Source of the DNA: Akkermansiaceae bacterium
GTDB lineage: Bacteria > Verrucomicrobiota > Verrucomicrobiia > Verrucomicrobiales > DEV007
Reading direction: 5' to 3'
DNA length: 64,000 bases
Assembly: GCA_024233085.1 (NCBI GenBank)
Contig: JACKQC010000010.1
Span: 1 to 64,000 of the forward strand
The translations under genes and the position numbers were made by a program. The notes beneath the pieces were generated by a model. It did not search any database. It was given only the letters and a program-made list of their open reading frames with translations, and was not told where the DNA came from. Positions 1-8,068 of the stretch are shown one piece after another (the stretch's first letter is position 1; each line of letters starts with the position of its first letter).

Positions 1-108
1 CAACTGAAACGCCGGGTCCTCGTCCACGACGAGAACGCCCGCCTCCTCCAGCGAAGACGGCGCCCGCTTTTCCGTCGTGCTTTCCAATATCGGCGTGCCC
101 ACACTCAT
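1..108 (-). CDS. Response regulator, N-terminal fragment
   Basis: The gene starts with ATG at 108-106 and runs leftward off the window edge, so only the first 36 residues are visible. After a polar lead of about 23 residues the sequence reads GVLVVDEDPAFQL. This matches the first beta strand and the acidic cluster (V-V-D-E-D-P) of a CheY-like receiver domain, where the acidic residues help bind Mg2+. The phosphoacceptor Asp, the conserved Lys and any output domain lie outside the window. The fragment could belong to a single-domain regulator, a DNA-binding regulator or a hybrid kinase. The receiver assignment is fairly secure from this motif; the output function cannot be judged. It diverges from the PQQ-propeller gene that begins at 283. 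Confidence 0.6.
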   Translation of the reverse strand, partial: MSVGTPILESTTEKRAPSSLEEAGVLVVDEDPAFQL

Positions 109-282
109 GATCGAAAACCTGTTCGGAACGGTTGAAAATCCACACTAGAACGATTCGCCTTCCGGTGTCCAGCCTCACTTGCGATCGTTTTTGTCGCCCT
201 CCGGCCCGATTCGCGCCGTTTCATGGGGCACGAGCGCGAACCCGGCGGTTGCGGAGAGGGGGAATCCGGGAAAAGTCAGGCC

Positions 283-1515
283 ATGACTTCGCCCATCTCC
301 CCGCCCGCCGTCGGACGCCCGCTCGCTCTCCTGGCGCTGACCGGCCTGCTGTCGCTTTCCCCCGCCCGCGCCGGCGACTGGCCCGCGCTGCGGGGGCCGA
401 ACCAGGACGGCATCTCGACCGAGACGGGCCTGAAGATCTCGGGCGAGCTGGCGGTCGCGTGGAAGGCCCAAGTCGGCCTCGGCCACTCGGCGATCGTCGT
501 CGCGAACGGCAAGGCTTACACCCTCGGTCATGACGGCCGGGAGACGGAGACGCTCTGGTGCTTCGACGCCGGGACCGGCGCCGTGGTCTGGAAATATTCC
601 CACCCGCATCCGCTCGACGACCTCTACTTTCCCGGCGGCTCGACCGGCACGCCGACGGTGGAGGACGGGGCGATCTACTTCGTGGCGCGGCGGGGCCAGC
701 TCTTCGCCCTCGACGCCGGGTCCGGACAGATCAAGTGGCAAAAACACCTGACCGAGGACTTCGACTGCCCGATGCCGGACTGGGGATTCACCGGCGGGCC
801 GCGTCCGCACGGCGATCTGCTGCTACTCAACGCCAACAACGCCGGTCTGGCCCTGAAAAAGGCCGACGGCTCCCTCGCGTGGACCAGCAAGAAAGGCGAG
901 GCCGGCTACTCGACGCCCCGCCTTTTCGAGAAAGGCGGACGCCCCCTCGCCTTGTTTTCGAACAAGGACGGCTACACCTGCGTCGATCCCGCCGACGGGA
1001 AGGAACTCTGGTTTTTCAAACACAAGACCCGCTATGGCGTCAACGCCACCGAGCCGCTCGTCGCCGGCGACCGCCTCTTCATCGCCACCGGATACGGGAA
1101 AGGCTCCGCCCTGCTCGAATGGTCGGGCGCCGGCGAGCCGAAGGAATTGCGCGCGAGCCGCGACTTCGCCGCGCAGATGAATCCCCCGCTGCTCATCGGC
1201 GGCCGCCTCTACGGCATCCACGGCGACGAGGGCAAAGACGGCACCGGGTTGAAGTGCCTCGATTTCGAATCCGGCGAAACCCTTTGGCTGGACACCTCGA
1301 CCGGCCACGGCGCCGTGACCGCGGCGGGGGATCGCCTGATCGTGCTCACCGAGTCGGGGGAACTCCGCGTCGGTCCCGCCACGCCCGAGGGCTTCAAGCC
1401 CACCCTGGCGCGGAAAGTTTTCGGCCCGAAATGCTGGACCGTCCCGGTGCTTTCGAACGGGCGGATCTTCCTCCGAAACTCCGCCGGCGAAGTCGTGGTC
1501 CTGACGGCGGAGTGA
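283..1515 (+). CDS. Exported PQQ-like beta-propeller protein
   Basis: This is a 410-residue protein with a signal peptide over about residues 1-25 (hydrophobic LALLALTGLLSLS, then PARAG), so it acts outside the cytoplasm. The mature start DWPALRGPNQDGIS is the hallmark of PQQ-binding-like (BamB-type) propeller proteins common in Planctomycetes and Verrucomicrobia. Repeated blades follow, with motifs such as LWCFDAGTGAVVWK, LFALDAGSGQIKWQ and CVDPADGKELWFF. No catalytic dehydrogenase residues are evident, so a binding or scaffold role is as likely as an enzymatic one. The ATG at 283 was chosen over an upstream ATG at 223 because only the later start places the signal peptide at the N-terminus. 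A Gfo/Idh/MocA gene follows after 61 bases, suggesting a co-transcribed secreted pair. Confidence 0.85.
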   Translation: MTSPISPPAVGRPLALLALTGLLSLSPARAGDWPALRGPNQDGISTETGLKISGELAVAWKAQVGLGHSAIVVANGKAYTLGHDGRETETLWCFDAGTGAVVWKYSHPHPLDDLYFPGGSTGTPTVEDGAIYFVARRGQLFALDAGSGQIKWQKHLTEDFDCPMPDWGFTGGPRPHGDLLLLNANNAGLALKKADGSLAWTSKKGEAGYSTPRLFEKGGRPLALFSNKDGYTCVDPADGKELWFFKHKTRYGVNATEPLVAGDRLFIATGYGKGSALLEWSGAGEPKELRASRDFAAQMNPPLLIGGRLYGIHGDEGKDGTGLKCLDFESGETLWLDTSTGHGAVTAAGDRLIVLTESGELRVGPATPEGFKPTLARKVFGPKCWTVPVLSNGRIFLRNSAGEVVVLTAE

Positions 1516-1541
1516 GGCGCCGCCGACGCGCGACTGCGGGC

Positions 1542-1570
1542 TTGCCCCGCCGCGCCCGGCCCGCAAGAAT
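1542..1570 (+). promoter_or_regulatory. Possible sigma70-type promoter before the Gfo/Idh gene
   Basis: TTGCCC at 1542-1547 and AAGAAT at 1565-1570 are separated by 17 bases. The -10 box ends six bases before the ATG at 1577, so the transcript would be leaderless or nearly so. The -10 match is weak. The main support is that the same geometry recurs at other genes in this window. Confidence 0.25.
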
Positions 1571-1576
1571 GCCGCC

Positions 1577-2911
1577 ATGCAGTTTCCCCGCCGAAAATTT
1601 CTCCACACCGCCGCCGGCGCGGCCGCCTGGGCCGGCGCCGCGCCGCTCCTGCGCGGCCAGTCCAACAAATCGGGCAAAAAGCTCCGCCTCGCGGTCATCG
1701 GGGGCGGCGGCTGGTGGGCCATGAACATCGCCCGCGTCGCCCTGGCCGACGGCCGCTGCGAATGCGTCGCCCTCTGCGACGTCGACGCCGACAACCTCGA
1801 GGTTTCCGCCGACGAAATCGACGGCCTCACCGGGAACGCGCCGAAGCAGTACCGCGACCACCGCGAGATGCTGGAAAAAGAGACGCTCGACCTCGCCATC
1901 GTCTCCACCCCGGACCACTGGCACGCGCTGCAAACCATCGCCTGCCTCGAAAAGGGCCTCCACGTCTTCGTCGAAAAGCCCACCGGCCACACCCTTCTCG
2001 AAAGCCGCGCCATGCTCGACGCCGCGCGCGCCGCCGACCGCGTCGTCCAGGTCGGCCTGCACCGCCGCATCGGCCCCCACCACGCGAGCGGCATGGAATT
2101 CCTGAAAAAAGGCGGCGCCGGCCGGATCGGCATGGTCCGCTGCTTCGCCCACAGCGGCGGCGGCCCCGAGAAACCGACGCCCAACGAGGAACCGCCGGCC
2201 GAACTCGACTGGGATCTCTACTGCGGCCCCGCGCCGCTGCGTCCCTATTGCCGGAACATTCATCCCGGCCGTTTCCGCAACTACCTCGACTTCGCCAACG
2301 GCACCCTCGGCGACTGGGGCGTCCACTGGCTCGACCAGGTGCTGTGGTGGACCGACGAGAAATACCCGAAGTATGTTCATTGCACCGGCGGCCGCCCGAT
2401 CTTCGGACCCGCCATCCTCAACGAGAGGGAGCAGACCACCGACGCCCCCGATCACCAGGTCGCCACCTATCAGTTCGAAAATTTCACCGCTGTGTGGGAG
2501 CACCGCCGCTTCGCCGGCAACGAAACCGAGAAAGCCAAGGTCGGCGCCTATTTCTACGGCGAGAAGGGCATCTTCCACATGGGTTGGCGCGACGGCTGGA
2601 CCTTTTATCCCGCGAAAAAGGGCGATCCCATCGCGCACGAGGACCCGAAATTCGACGACGAAAAGGACGGGCACAACATCCCCCCGCTCTGGCGCGATTT
2701 CATCGACGCGATCGAACAGAAGCGCCGCCCCGTCGCCGATGTCGAGACCGGCCACCTGGCCACCAACCTCAGCCTGCTCGGCATGTTGAGCTGGAAACTC
2801 GGCCGCGGCGTCGCCTGGGACGGCGAGAAGGAGACGATACCCGGCGACGAGGCCGCCAACGCCCTGCTCAAGCGCGATTATCGCGGTCCCTGGCGATATC
2901 CCGGGGCGTGA
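1577..2911 (+). CDS. Gfo/Idh/MocA family oxidoreductase, Tat-exported
   Basis: This 444-residue protein begins with a twin-arginine signal (FPRRKFLHTAAGAAAWAG, residues 3-20), so it is predicted to be folded with its cofactor and exported to the periplasm. The Rossmann NAD(P) motif (LAVIGGGGWWAMN) lies at about residues 38-50. The family EKP motif occurs in VFVEKPTGHT at about residues 134-143, where Lys normally contacts substrate and nicotinamide. The C-terminal part contains the alpha/beta substrate domain (GTLGDWGVHWLDQVLWW). Members oxidise sugars, inositols or glycosides, and Tat-exported members are greatly expanded in Planctomycetes and Verrucomicrobia, usually linked to polysaccharide breakdown. 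The substrate cannot be deduced. The gene is followed by a palindromic repeat and a converging small gene. Confidence 0.9.
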   Translation: MQFPRRKFLHTAAGAAAWAGAAPLLRGQSNKSGKKLRLAVIGGGGWWAMNIARVALADGRCECVALCDVDADNLEVSADEIDGLTGNAPKQYRDHREMLEKETLDLAIVSTPDHWHALQTIACLEKGLHVFVEKPTGHTLLESRAMLDAARAADRVVQVGLHRRIGPHHASGMEFLKKGGAGRIGMVRCFAHSGGGPEKPTPNEEPPAELDWDLYCGPAPLRPYCRNIHPGRFRNYLDFANGTLGDWGVHWLDQVLWWTDEKYPKYVHCTGGRPIFGPAILNEREQTTDAPDHQVATYQFENFTAVWEHRRFAGNETEKAKVGAYFYGEKGIFHMGWRDGWTFYPAKKGDPIAHEDPKFDDEKDGHNIPPLWRDFIDAIEQKRRPVADVETGHLATNLSLLGMLSWKLGRGVAWDGEKETIPGDEAANALLKRDYRGPWRYPGA

Positions 2912-2928
2912 TCGATTCGCCGCCGCGG

Positions 2929-2966
2929 ACTCAACAGGGTTGGGTCGGTCGTCCTACCCTGTTGAC
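2929..2966. repeat. CCAACAGGG palindromic element, copy 1
   Basis: Two inverted units lie here: one reads ACTCAACAGGGTTGGGTC and the second ACCCTGTTGA on the same strand, separated by a short GC-rich spacer. It sits between the Gfo/Idh gene and a converging small gene and could fold as a transcript hairpin. It belongs to a family with ten copies in this window. Confidence 0.8.
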
Positions 2967-2993
2967 TGGCTCGGAAAAAAAGACCCGCCCGCC

Positions 2994-3218
2994 TCAGACC
3001 GAGGCGATCGGGACCACACGGCCGGCTTTCCACTCCGACCGGTGATGCAACATCCAGTCGACCAGCGCCGCCTCGAAGCCGATGTCCTGGCCGGCTTCCT
3101 CGCTCTTGATCCACTTGTGCTTCAGGATTTCCTCGCGCTCGGCGAGAAATTCCTGGTAGAGCGATGAGTTTCGCAGGAGGGGATCCTGAACTTCCGGGGT
3201 TTCGGGGGTCACAACCAA
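2994..3218 (-). CDS. Small conserved-looking protein of unknown function
   Basis: About 74 residues. The C-terminal part looks like a real soluble protein rather than a chance frame: VVTPETPEVQDPLL is followed by charged helical sequence (YQEFLAEREEILKHKW), then GQDIGFEAALVDW and MLHHRSEW. The composition is acidic and basic in alternation with conserved-looking Trp and Gly positions. I do not recognise a named family with confidence. The start is uncertain: TTG at 3218 is given, while GTG at 3212 gives a protein two residues shorter, and neither has a clear ribosome binding site. The gene converges on the Gfo/Idh gene with a palindromic repeat between them. It could be a small adaptor or regulatory protein, but no function is assigned. 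Confidence 0.5.
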   Translation of the reverse strand: MVVTPETPEVQDPLLRNSSLYQEFLAEREEILKHKWIKSEEAGQDIGFEAALVDWMLHHRSEWKAGRVVPIASV

Positions 3219-3523
3219 TTCGATCGGGTGAGGGAAGCGAAGTCCTGTCGATAAGCCACGAAGAGCGCGCCGACAAGAACGAAATTCGCTCACAGCATAC
3301 CGGACAACGCCGCGCCCGTCACGCCTTTTCTTTCGGAAATGTTGAGAATTCCGGCTTCGTCCGGCGCCGACTCCCGGTCCTCGACGGGTAAAACGAACGG
3401 CCCGATCGTTTTTTCGAAACCCGGAAACCCCGGTCGAGCGCATTTTTCCGCCGATCTTCCTTGAGACCGCCCGGCATTCGCCGGAAAATCCCGCCATCCG
3501 TTTCTTTCCCAACCCGCCCCGCC
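3219..3523. other. Non-coding stretch before the AAA+ gene
   Basis: About 300 bases without a convincing gene. TTGAGA at 3461 and GAAAAT at 3484, 17 bases apart, could be a weak promoter for the AAA+ gene at 3524. No RNA gene or clear terminator was seen. Confidence 0.4.
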
Positions 3524-4975
3524 ATGGCCGACATCGAATCCCTCAAGCAAGCCCTCGCCGTTTCGCCGCAGAATGTGCCGCTCATCCTGCTGCTGGCCAA
3601 CACCTACCTGGAGCAGTTCCATCTCGACGAAGCGCGCGAGCAGTTCGAGCGCGTGCTGGCCATCGAGGCGAACCACGCCGCCGCCCGCACCGGCATCGCG
3701 CAGATCCTCGAACTCAACGGCAAGACCTCCGAAGCCATCCTGCGGCTCGAGCAGGTCTGCGCCCAGGAGCCCGATCACGCGCCCGCCTGGTTTCTGCGGG
3801 CCAAGCTTTCCCTGAACGAAGGCGACGCCGCCGCCGCGCGCGAGCACTACGACCGCGCCGTCGGGCTCGATCCCGCCCTGGCCGACGAGGAATTGCTCAA
3901 GCGCATCGAGCAGGCCGGCGGACGGCGCCGCGGCGCTTCCCCGCCCGGCGACCGCGAGTCGCGCGCCACCCCGCAGCGCGGCGGCGACTGGCAGGCCGGC
4001 GCCTATTTCGATCCCGACTTCGAATTCGACGACGACGAGGACGCCGATCCCTTCGGCCCTCCCTACCACGACATGCCCCCTTCCCCGCTCGACGAACTCG
4101 AACTCGATTTCGAGCAGAAAGCCGACATCGATTTCACCAAGGTCGGCGGGATGGACGGGGTGAAGGAGGACATTCGCATGAAGATCCTCTACCCGCTCCA
4201 GAACAAGGAACTCTTCGAGGCTTACGGCAAAAAGGCCGGCGGCGGAGTCCTGCTCTACGGCCCGCCCGGCTGCGGCAAGACGCTCATCTCCCGCGCCACC
4301 GCCGGCGAGATCAAGGCGAAATTCCTCAGCGTCGGCCTGCACCAGATACTCGACATGTGGATCGGAAAGTCGGAGGAAAGACTCCACGAGATCTTCGAGC
4401 TGGCCCGCCGCCACGCCCCCGCCGTCCTGTTTTTCGACGAGGTCGACGCTCTCGCCGCCGATCGCAAGGACATGCGCACCTCCGCCGGGCGCACCCTCAT
4501 CAACCAGTTTCTCGCCGAACTCGACGGCAACATCGGCGCCAACGACGGCGTCCTCGTCCTCGGCGCCACCAACGCCCCCTGGCATCTCGACAGCGCTTTC
4601 CTGCGGCCCGGCCGCTTCGATCGCCTCATCTTTGTGCCGCCGCCCGACGTGCCCGCCCGCGCCGAGATCGTCCGCATCATGGCCGAGGGCAAACCCGTCA
4701 CCGGTCTCGATCCGGAGACCCTCGCCAAGGTGACCAAGGACTTCTCCGGCGCCGATATCAAGGCCACCTTCGACCAGGCCGTCGAAGCCGCCCTCGGCGA
4801 GGCCATGAAATCCGGCAAGATCGTCCCCGTCACCCAGAAACAGCTCGTCAAAAGCGCCAAAGCCGTCAAACCCAGCGCCCGCAAATGGTTCGAGAGCGCC
4901 AAGAACTACGCCCTCTACGCCAACCAGAGCGGCTTTTACGACGACGTGCTCGACTACCTCGGACTCAACAAATGA
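3524..4975 (+). CDS. TPR-AAA+ ATPase (CDC48/FtsH-like ATPase domain)
   Basis: A 483-residue protein starting MADIESLKQALAVS. Residues 1-130 form about three TPR helical repeats (LANTYLEQFHLDEAREQFERV and similar). A low-complexity acidic linker follows at about residues 140-200. The AAA+ domain then carries Walker A GPPGCGKT (residues 246-253), Walker B LFFDEVDAL (from about 302), an arginine-rich second region (FLRPGRFDRLIF) and a C-terminal helical lid (TKDFSGADIKATFDQAVEAAL). This is the classical AAA clade arrangement of unfoldases that remodel proteins in ATP-driven hexamers. The TPRs probably recruit a partner or substrate. No protease domain or membrane segment is present. A TPR membrane protein follows 165 bases downstream on the same strand and is a natural candidate partner, by inference from adjacency only. 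Confidence 0.85.
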   Translation: MADIESLKQALAVSPQNVPLILLLANTYLEQFHLDEAREQFERVLAIEANHAAARTGIAQILELNGKTSEAILRLEQVCAQEPDHAPAWFLRAKLSLNEGDAAAAREHYDRAVGLDPALADEELLKRIEQAGGRRRGASPPGDRESRATPQRGGDWQAGAYFDPDFEFDDDEDADPFGPPYHDMPPSPLDELELDFEQKADIDFTKVGGMDGVKEDIRMKILYPLQNKELFEAYGKKAGGGVLLYGPPGCGKTLISRATAGEIKAKFLSVGLHQILDMWIGKSEERLHEIFELARRHAPAVLFFDEVDALAADRKDMRTSAGRTLINQFLAELDGNIGANDGVLVLGATNAPWHLDSAFLRPGRFDRLIFVPPPDVPARAEIVRIMAEGKPVTGLDPETLAKVTKDFSGADIKATFDQAVEAALGEAMKSGKIVPVTQKQLVKSAKAVKPSARKWFESAKNYALYANQSGFYDDVLDYLGLNK

Positions 4976-4985
4976 GCGGCGCGGA

Positions 4986-5128
4986 AAATCCGAAATCCGA
5001 AATCCGGACCACGAATGGGCACGAACGGTCACGAATTTTTTTTAAAACCGCGAATGGACGCGAATTCACGCGAATTTTTTCAATCGCCCCCGAAGTCCAA
5101 AGTCTGAAGTCTGAAGTCTGAAATCTGA
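4986..5128. repeat. Short heptamer and near-palindromic repeats between two TPR genes
   Basis: Three tandem AAATCCG heptamers (4986-5006) and five AGTCTGA-like heptamers (5094-5128) flank a stretch of repeated CGAATG/CGCGAATT words and A/T runs. The region is much more AT-rich than its surroundings and has no gene. Its regular 7-base period suggests replication slippage products or a repeat family scattered in the genome. Confidence 0.7.
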
Positions 5129-5140
5129 AAACTTAATAAG

Positions 5141-6412
5141 ATGCACGCCCACCTCGCCCGCGGTCAGCTCCTGCTTCGACAGGGCCGTTATGCCGACGCC
5201 GAAGCCTTCTTTCGCGACGCCATCGCCGCCGAGCCGGGCAATGCTTATCCGTATTCGGAACTCGCCCGCTGCCTCCTCGAGCAGGAGGGCCGCAAACGCG
5301 ACGCCCTCGGCGCCATCGACCGCGCCATCCAGCTCGATCCCGAGGTATCGCACCACCACGCCCTCCGCTCGCTCGTGCTCGGCCGGCTCGACCGCGACGC
5401 CGAGGCGCTCGACGCCGCCGGCGCCGCCATCGCGCTCGATCCCGATGACGCCTTCAACTACGCCGTCAAAGCCAACGCCCTCGCCGGTCTCCAGCGCTGG
5501 GCCGAGGCCGAGGAACAATGCCGCCAGGCCCTCGCCCACGACGCCGACAACGGTTTCGCCGCCAATCTCCTCGCCAACGTCCTGCGCGTGCAGGGCAAGC
5601 GCGGGGAGAGCGAACTCGCCGCCGAAAAACTCCTCGCCACGGATCCGGAAAATCCCCACGCCCACTTCAACGCCGGCTGGACCGCCCTCCAGCGGCACGA
5701 TCACCGCGCCGCAGAAGTCCACTTTCGCGAGGCGCTCCGGCTCGACCCCGACTTCGAGCCCGCCCGCCGGGGACTGCTCGAGTCTTTCAAGGCCCGGTCC
5801 GCCTTTTACCGCGCCTATCTGGGCTACGGCTTCTGGATGCAGCGCTTCACCCAGAAGACTCAGGCCTTTCTCGTCATCGGCCTGCTGATTGCCTACAACT
5901 TCGGCCGACGCCTCCTCTCCGCCCTGCATCCGCTGGCCGGCCTCGCCCTTCTCGTGGTTTACCTCGGCTTCGTTCTCTGGGTCTGGCTCGCCTCCGGCAT
6001 CGGGAATTTCCTCGTCCTGCTCGATCCCTCCGCCCGTCACGCCCTGCGCGACGGCGAACGCCGGACCGGCCTGTTCACCGGGGGCGGATTTTTTCTCGGC
6101 ATCTTCGTGCTGGCCCTGGCCGCCGTGTGGGATTCCGCGCCCGGTCTGGTGTTCGGCGCGACGCTGGCGCTCGGCGCCGTGCCCGCCTCCCTGACCTTCG
6201 ACAATCCCTCGCGCAAAGGCCGCCGCGTGTTCGGCGCCATCGCGCTTCTGGTCTATCTCATCGGGCTCGGCGTCGCCGCGGTCGAGGCCCTCCGGGACGC
6301 CCCGGACTTCGCCCGTCGATCCGTGTCGCTGCTGACCCTCGCCGGCTTCGCCGTGGCGGCCTGCACCTGGCTGGGAAATGTCCCCGCCCTGCGGCGGGAC
6401 GACTCCGAATAG
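5141..6412 (+). CDS. TPR protein with C-terminal membrane domain
   Basis: 423 residues. Residues 1-215 are a run of TPR units with typical spacing (QLLLRQGRYADAEAFFRDAI, then a LDPEVSHHHAL-type turn repeated about six times). From about residue 245 the sequence becomes hydrophobic with roughly four to six transmembrane segments (AFLVIGLLIAYNFG, LAGLALLVVYLGFVLWVW, GIFVLALAAVW, VFGAIALLVYLIGLG, LLTLAGFAVAACTW). The TPR domain probably faces the cytoplasm as a docking platform. The protein follows the TPR-AAA+ ATPase on the same strand, so the two may cooperate in membrane protein or envelope maintenance; this is inference from adjacency. No enzymatic motif was found. Confidence 0.75.
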   Translation: MHAHLARGQLLLRQGRYADAEAFFRDAIAAEPGNAYPYSELARCLLEQEGRKRDALGAIDRAIQLDPEVSHHHALRSLVLGRLDRDAEALDAAGAAIALDPDDAFNYAVKANALAGLQRWAEAEEQCRQALAHDADNGFAANLLANVLRVQGKRGESELAAEKLLATDPENPHAHFNAGWTALQRHDHRAAEVHFREALRLDPDFEPARRGLLESFKARSAFYRAYLGYGFWMQRFTQKTQAFLVIGLLIAYNFGRRLLSALHPLAGLALLVVYLGFVLWVWLASGIGNFLVLLDPSARHALRDGERRTGLFTGGGFFLGIFVLALAAVWDSAPGLVFGATLALGAVPASLTFDNPSRKGRRVFGAIALLVYLIGLGVAAVEALRDAPDFARRSVSLLTLAGFAVAACTWLGNVPALRRDDSE

Positions 6413-6422
6413 GCGCCCGACC

Positions 6423-6459
6423 GGACAGGGTATACTCCCCGACCCAACCCTGTTGGGTC
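6423..6459. repeat. CCAACAGGG palindromic element, copy 2
   Basis: A partly decayed left unit (GGACAGGGTA) and an intact right unit (GACCCAACCCTGTTGGGTC) lie just after the stop of the TPR membrane protein gene, in inverted relation to one another. Confidence 0.75.
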
Positions 6460-6516
6460 GGCGATCCGGCCCGGATCGGTTCGCTTCGCGCGTCGCGCCG
6501 GACCGCGATCGAGACT

Positions 6517-6544
6517 TTGCCCCGGATTCGGTTTTTGCTATAGT
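6517..6544 (+). promoter_or_regulatory. Putative sigma70-type promoter of the deacetylase gene
   Basis: TTGCCC (6517-6522) and TATAGT (6539-6544) are spaced by 16 bases. The -10 box is a good match to TATAAT. This predicts a leader of roughly 27 bases before the ATG at 6578. Confidence 0.45.
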
Positions 6545-6577
6545 GCCGGGCGTTCCGGAACCCCCTTCAACGCCTCA

Positions 6578-8038
6578 ATGCCCGCCATGCCTATCGCTTT
6601 CCGTGCCGCCACGGTTTTCTGCCTCGCCGTCTTCGCCATGCTCGCTCTGGGCGGCTGCGGTGAACAGGGACTCGCCTCGAAGATCAAGGAAGCCCTCGAT
6701 CGCCCGCCGCCGGACCAGCTCGGGCTCGAGCAGCCCGCGCCCGAGGAACTGCTCGCCGACGAGCCCGATTCCGTGATTCCCCCGCCGCCCGAGCCGGTGC
6801 CGATGGAGCCCGCCATCGACAAGGAGGCGCGCGTTTCCGTGCTCGGCTACCACGATTTCACCGAGGGCAAGTCCACCAACGACATGATCATCAACATCGG
6901 CGATTTCCGCGAACAGATGCGGGAAATCAAGGACGCCGAACTGCCCGTGATCTCGATGAGCCAATACCTCGCCTGGCGCCGCGGCGAGGAGGACATCCCC
7001 CCGCGGTGCGTGCTCATCACCATCGACGACGGGTGGAAGGCCACCCACACCCTCGCGCTGCCGGTGCTGAAGGAGTTCGGCTTTCCCTTCACGGTTTTTC
7101 TCTACAAGAACTACGTCGCCAGCGGCGGCCGATCGATGACGCTGGACGAGATCCGCGAACTGATGGCCGCCGGCTGCGAAGTCGGCAGCCACAGTCTCAG
7201 CCACCAGAACATGTCCCAGCGCCGCGGCCGCGGCGACGCGGAATACGCGGAGTGGATCCGGAGCGAGGTGGAGGATTCCCACCTCTTCTTGAAGGAAAAC
7301 TTCGGCCCCTACGGCAACGTGCTGAAGGTCTTCGCCTATCCCTACGGCATCTACAACGACCAGGTCATCGCCGCCGCCGAAAAATTCGGCTACGAGGCCT
7401 GCTTCACCGTCAACGGCCGCAAGGCGGTGTGGGAGGAGGAATTCTCCAAGGTCGGCCGCTACATGGTTTACGGAAACAACTTTGCCATGGCGATGGATTT
7501 CGGCGGCGGCAGCGTGCTGAGTTCCGGGAAGAAACTGATGTCCGAGGCCAAGGACGACGACGGCGAGGTGCGCGGGCCGCTGGTCACCACCTGGCCCGAG
7601 GACGGCCAGACCATTGTCGACCGCCTGCCGGAGGTCCAGATGAACGTCGGGCAACTCGAGGGCGTCGTCGCCGACAGCATCGTGATGCGCGTGACCGGGC
7701 TCGGCCTCGTGCCGCATCGCTACGATCCGGAGAAGGGCGTCGTCTCCTACCAGATGCCCCAGCGCCTGAGATCCGACACCTGCGGCGTGCAGGTGAGCTT
7801 TCGCCACGCCGGCAACAAGGAAACCGAAGTCATCGCCTGGAATTTCAAGGTGGACCTGCTCGCCGGCTACCTGCCGCCCGAGGTGCTGATGAAGATCAAC
7901 GAAGACAAGATGAAGGCCGAGGCGGAAGCCGCCGTCGATCCGACCGCCGCTCCGTCGCCGCCCGCGCAAACCGGCGCCAAACCCGTGATCCGGGCGCTCC
8001 CCGCCGCGCCGAGGGAGACCGCGGCCCTCACTCGCTGA
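6578..8038 (+). CDS. Polysaccharide deacetylase lipoprotein (NodB-like)
   Basis: 486 residues with a lipoprotein signal (VFCLAVFAMLALGGC; lipobox LGGC with the acylated Cys near residue 28), so it is anchored in an envelope membrane. A Pro-rich linker follows. The NodB homology domain starts near residue 85 (SVLGYHDF) and contains the metal and catalytic motifs ITIDDGW (about 146-152) and HSLSH (about 205-209), with a later FAYPYG. These match carbohydrate esterase family 4, metal-dependent enzymes that remove N- or O-acetyl groups from chitin-like, xylan or peptidoglycan glycans. The C-terminal 150 residues form a beta-rich region of unknown role and end in a Pro/Ala tail. Envelope or peptidoglycan editing is plausible; the substrate is unknown. 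A second ATG at codon 4 is a possible start. Confidence 0.85.
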   Translation: MPAMPIAFRAATVFCLAVFAMLALGGCGEQGLASKIKEALDRPPPDQLGLEQPAPEELLADEPDSVIPPPPEPVPMEPAIDKEARVSVLGYHDFTEGKSTNDMIINIGDFREQMREIKDAELPVISMSQYLAWRRGEEDIPPRCVLITIDDGWKATHTLALPVLKEFGFPFTVFLYKNYVASGGRSMTLDEIRELMAAGCEVGSHSLSHQNMSQRRGRGDAEYAEWIRSEVEDSHLFLKENFGPYGNVLKVFAYPYGIYNDQVIAAAEKFGYEACFTVNGRKAVWEEEFSKVGRYMVYGNNFAMAMDFGGGSVLSSGKKLMSEAKDDDGEVRGPLVTTWPEDGQTIVDRLPEVQMNVGQLEGVVADSIVMRVTGLGLVPHRYDPEKGVVSYQMPQRLRSDTCGVQVSFRHAGNKETEVIAWNFKVDLLAGYLPPEVLMKINEDKMKAEAEAAVDPTAAPSPPAQTGAKPVIRALPAAPRETAALTR

Positions 8039-8039
8039 C

Positions 8040-8068
8040 CCGGTTTTCGCCCGCCGCGAAAAACCCGG
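8040..8068. terminator. Hairpin between converging genes
   Basis: CCGGTTTTCG (8040-8049) pairs with CGAAAAACCCGG (8057-8068). The stem lies exactly between the stop codons of two converging genes and could end transcription in both directions. Confidence 0.5.
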
